This document shows positions 63,120 to 64,000 of a stretch of DNA of 64,000 nucleotides, piece after piece (within the stretch, counting starts at the first letter, position 1; each line of letters opens with the position of its first letter). The stretch is from the NCBI GenBank assembly GCA_905221605.1, contig CAJNDS010002496.1, positions 288,501 to 352,500 of the forward strand, in the 5' to 3' direction. Made by a program: the position numbers and the translations under genes. Source of the DNA: Symbiodinium natans (Eukaryota > Sar > Dinophyceae > Suessiales > Symbiodiniaceae). A model generated the notes under the pieces. That model was not told the DNA's origin and did not search any database. It was given only the letters and a program-made list of their open reading frames with translations.

Positions 63120-64000
63120 GGAAGTTCCCTCAAATATAATATAATTGATATGAAAGATCTAGGATATATCAAAGAATCATTGTTAAATCGAAAATTGGAT
63201 GAGGATTTTAAATTCATATTGAAGTATAATATCTAATTATGATTTCATTATGATTCAGGGAATCATTGAAACCCTCGCAAGTTTCAAAATATTAAAATAT
63301 CGAGAATATTGGATTGGGCAATGATTCTTTGATATATATATTAGATTCATTGAATCCTTGAAATTTCTGGAATTTATGAAATAATTGAAATTGGATAATA
63401 TGAATTAATAATCCTCATCCATTTTTTGATTTGATAATGATTCTTTAATAAATCTTAGATCTTTCATAGAAATATAATTGAGGGTTTCATAAATATCTAG
63501 AATCAATTGAAAATCTAAAGAATGGAACCAAAATATATAATTCTGATTTCATTATGATTCAGGGAATCATTGAAAATCTCGTAATTTACAAAATATTAAA
63601 ATATCGAGAATATTGGATTGGGCAATGATTCTTTGATATATATTAGATTCATTGAATCCTTGAAAATTCTGAATTTCTGAAATAATTGAAATTGGATAAT
63701 ATGAATTAATAATCCTCATCCATTTTTTGATTTGCCAATGATTCTTTAATACATCTTAGATCTTTCATAGAAATATAATTGAGGTTGTCATAGAAATCTA
63801 GATTCAATTGAAAACCAAAAGAATTGAATTATAATATATAATTATGATTTCATTATGATTCAGGGAATCATTGAAACCCTCGCAAGTTTCAAAAGATTAA
63901 AATATCGAGAAGATTGTATTGGGCAATGATTCTTTGATATATATTAGATTCATTGAATCCTTGAAAATTCTGGAATTTATGAAATAATTGAAATTGGATA
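63120..64000 (+). repeat. AT-rich array of about 302 bp per unit, running off the window
   Basis: GATTCAGGGAATCATTGAAA at 63252, 63556 and 63857. The units share TATCGAGAATATTGGATTGG and AATCCTCATCCATTTTTTGA. About three units, no genes. Confidence 0.92.

Noticed and set aside
1..64000. CRISPR arrays, tRNA or rRNA genes, or spliced-leader relics
   Set aside because: The tandem arrays lack repeat-spacer structure. No tRNA/rRNA signature and no clear dinoflagellate spliced-leader 22-mer was found by eye. A covariance-model scan could still find a missed tRNA.

Overview
This window looks like nuclear DNA of a dinoflagellate-type alveolate, with Symbiodinium or a relative as the best guess. I infer this from four signs. 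Coding sequence is broken into many short exons. The introns I can place by comparing repeated domains start with GC or GA as well as GT and mostly end in AG followed by G. Degenerate plant/dinoflagellate-type telomere repeats (TTTAGGG/CCCTAAA, plus an octamer TTTAGGGG) are scattered through 35-47 kb. The four best gene models are all on the plus strand. No prokaryotic gene, rRNA, tRNA or CRISPR array was seen. Exon borders are my own readings from frame, phase and comparison of repeats, and none has been checked against RNA.

Region by region: (1) 1-16.7 kb is a plus-strand gene for a large repeat protein. Units carry a D-x-TPP strand, a D-S-I-x-V-x-L-x-LNEPGTAYC strand and a TQYDVYCWAQD or ETMYQVFCFAEDDW strand. 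A bacterial-type Ig-like (Big_5/SbsA-like) domain lies near the end. (2) 18.0-22.1 kb holds an unrecognised low-complexity protein gene. (3) 23.2-26.7 kb holds a split gene whose exons carry motifs of the FUT8/NodZ-like fucosyltransferase fold. (4) 27.1-34.5 kb has no convincing gene. (5) 34.5-38.5 kb is a block of about 4 kb repeated directly at 45.6-49.7 kb. Each copy holds a near-perfect palindrome of about 420 bp and a purine-only tract of about 650 bp. (6) Between the two copies, 38.7-43.5 kb encodes a multi-pass membrane protein in ten exons with consistent phases. Its introns are filled with telomere-like repeats and terminal-inverted-repeat (TIR) elements.

(7) From 49.98 kb to the end the window is almost entirely repeats: a 61-bp array split by an insertion of about 5.6 kb (two unknown minus-strand ORFs, T10 at one edge), a 56-60-bp array, six units of about 155 bp each with a hairpin, about 87 units of a 36-bp G-rich minisatellite with an 898-bp higher-order duplication, and an AT-rich array of about 302 bp per unit that runs off the end.

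The most interesting theme is intron birth. The repeat gene offers an internal control, because the same intron position is occupied in some repeat units and empty in others. Several introns are bounded by inverted or direct repeats, and a few appear to be only 38-54 nt long. Together this looks like a locus shaped by introner-like elements.
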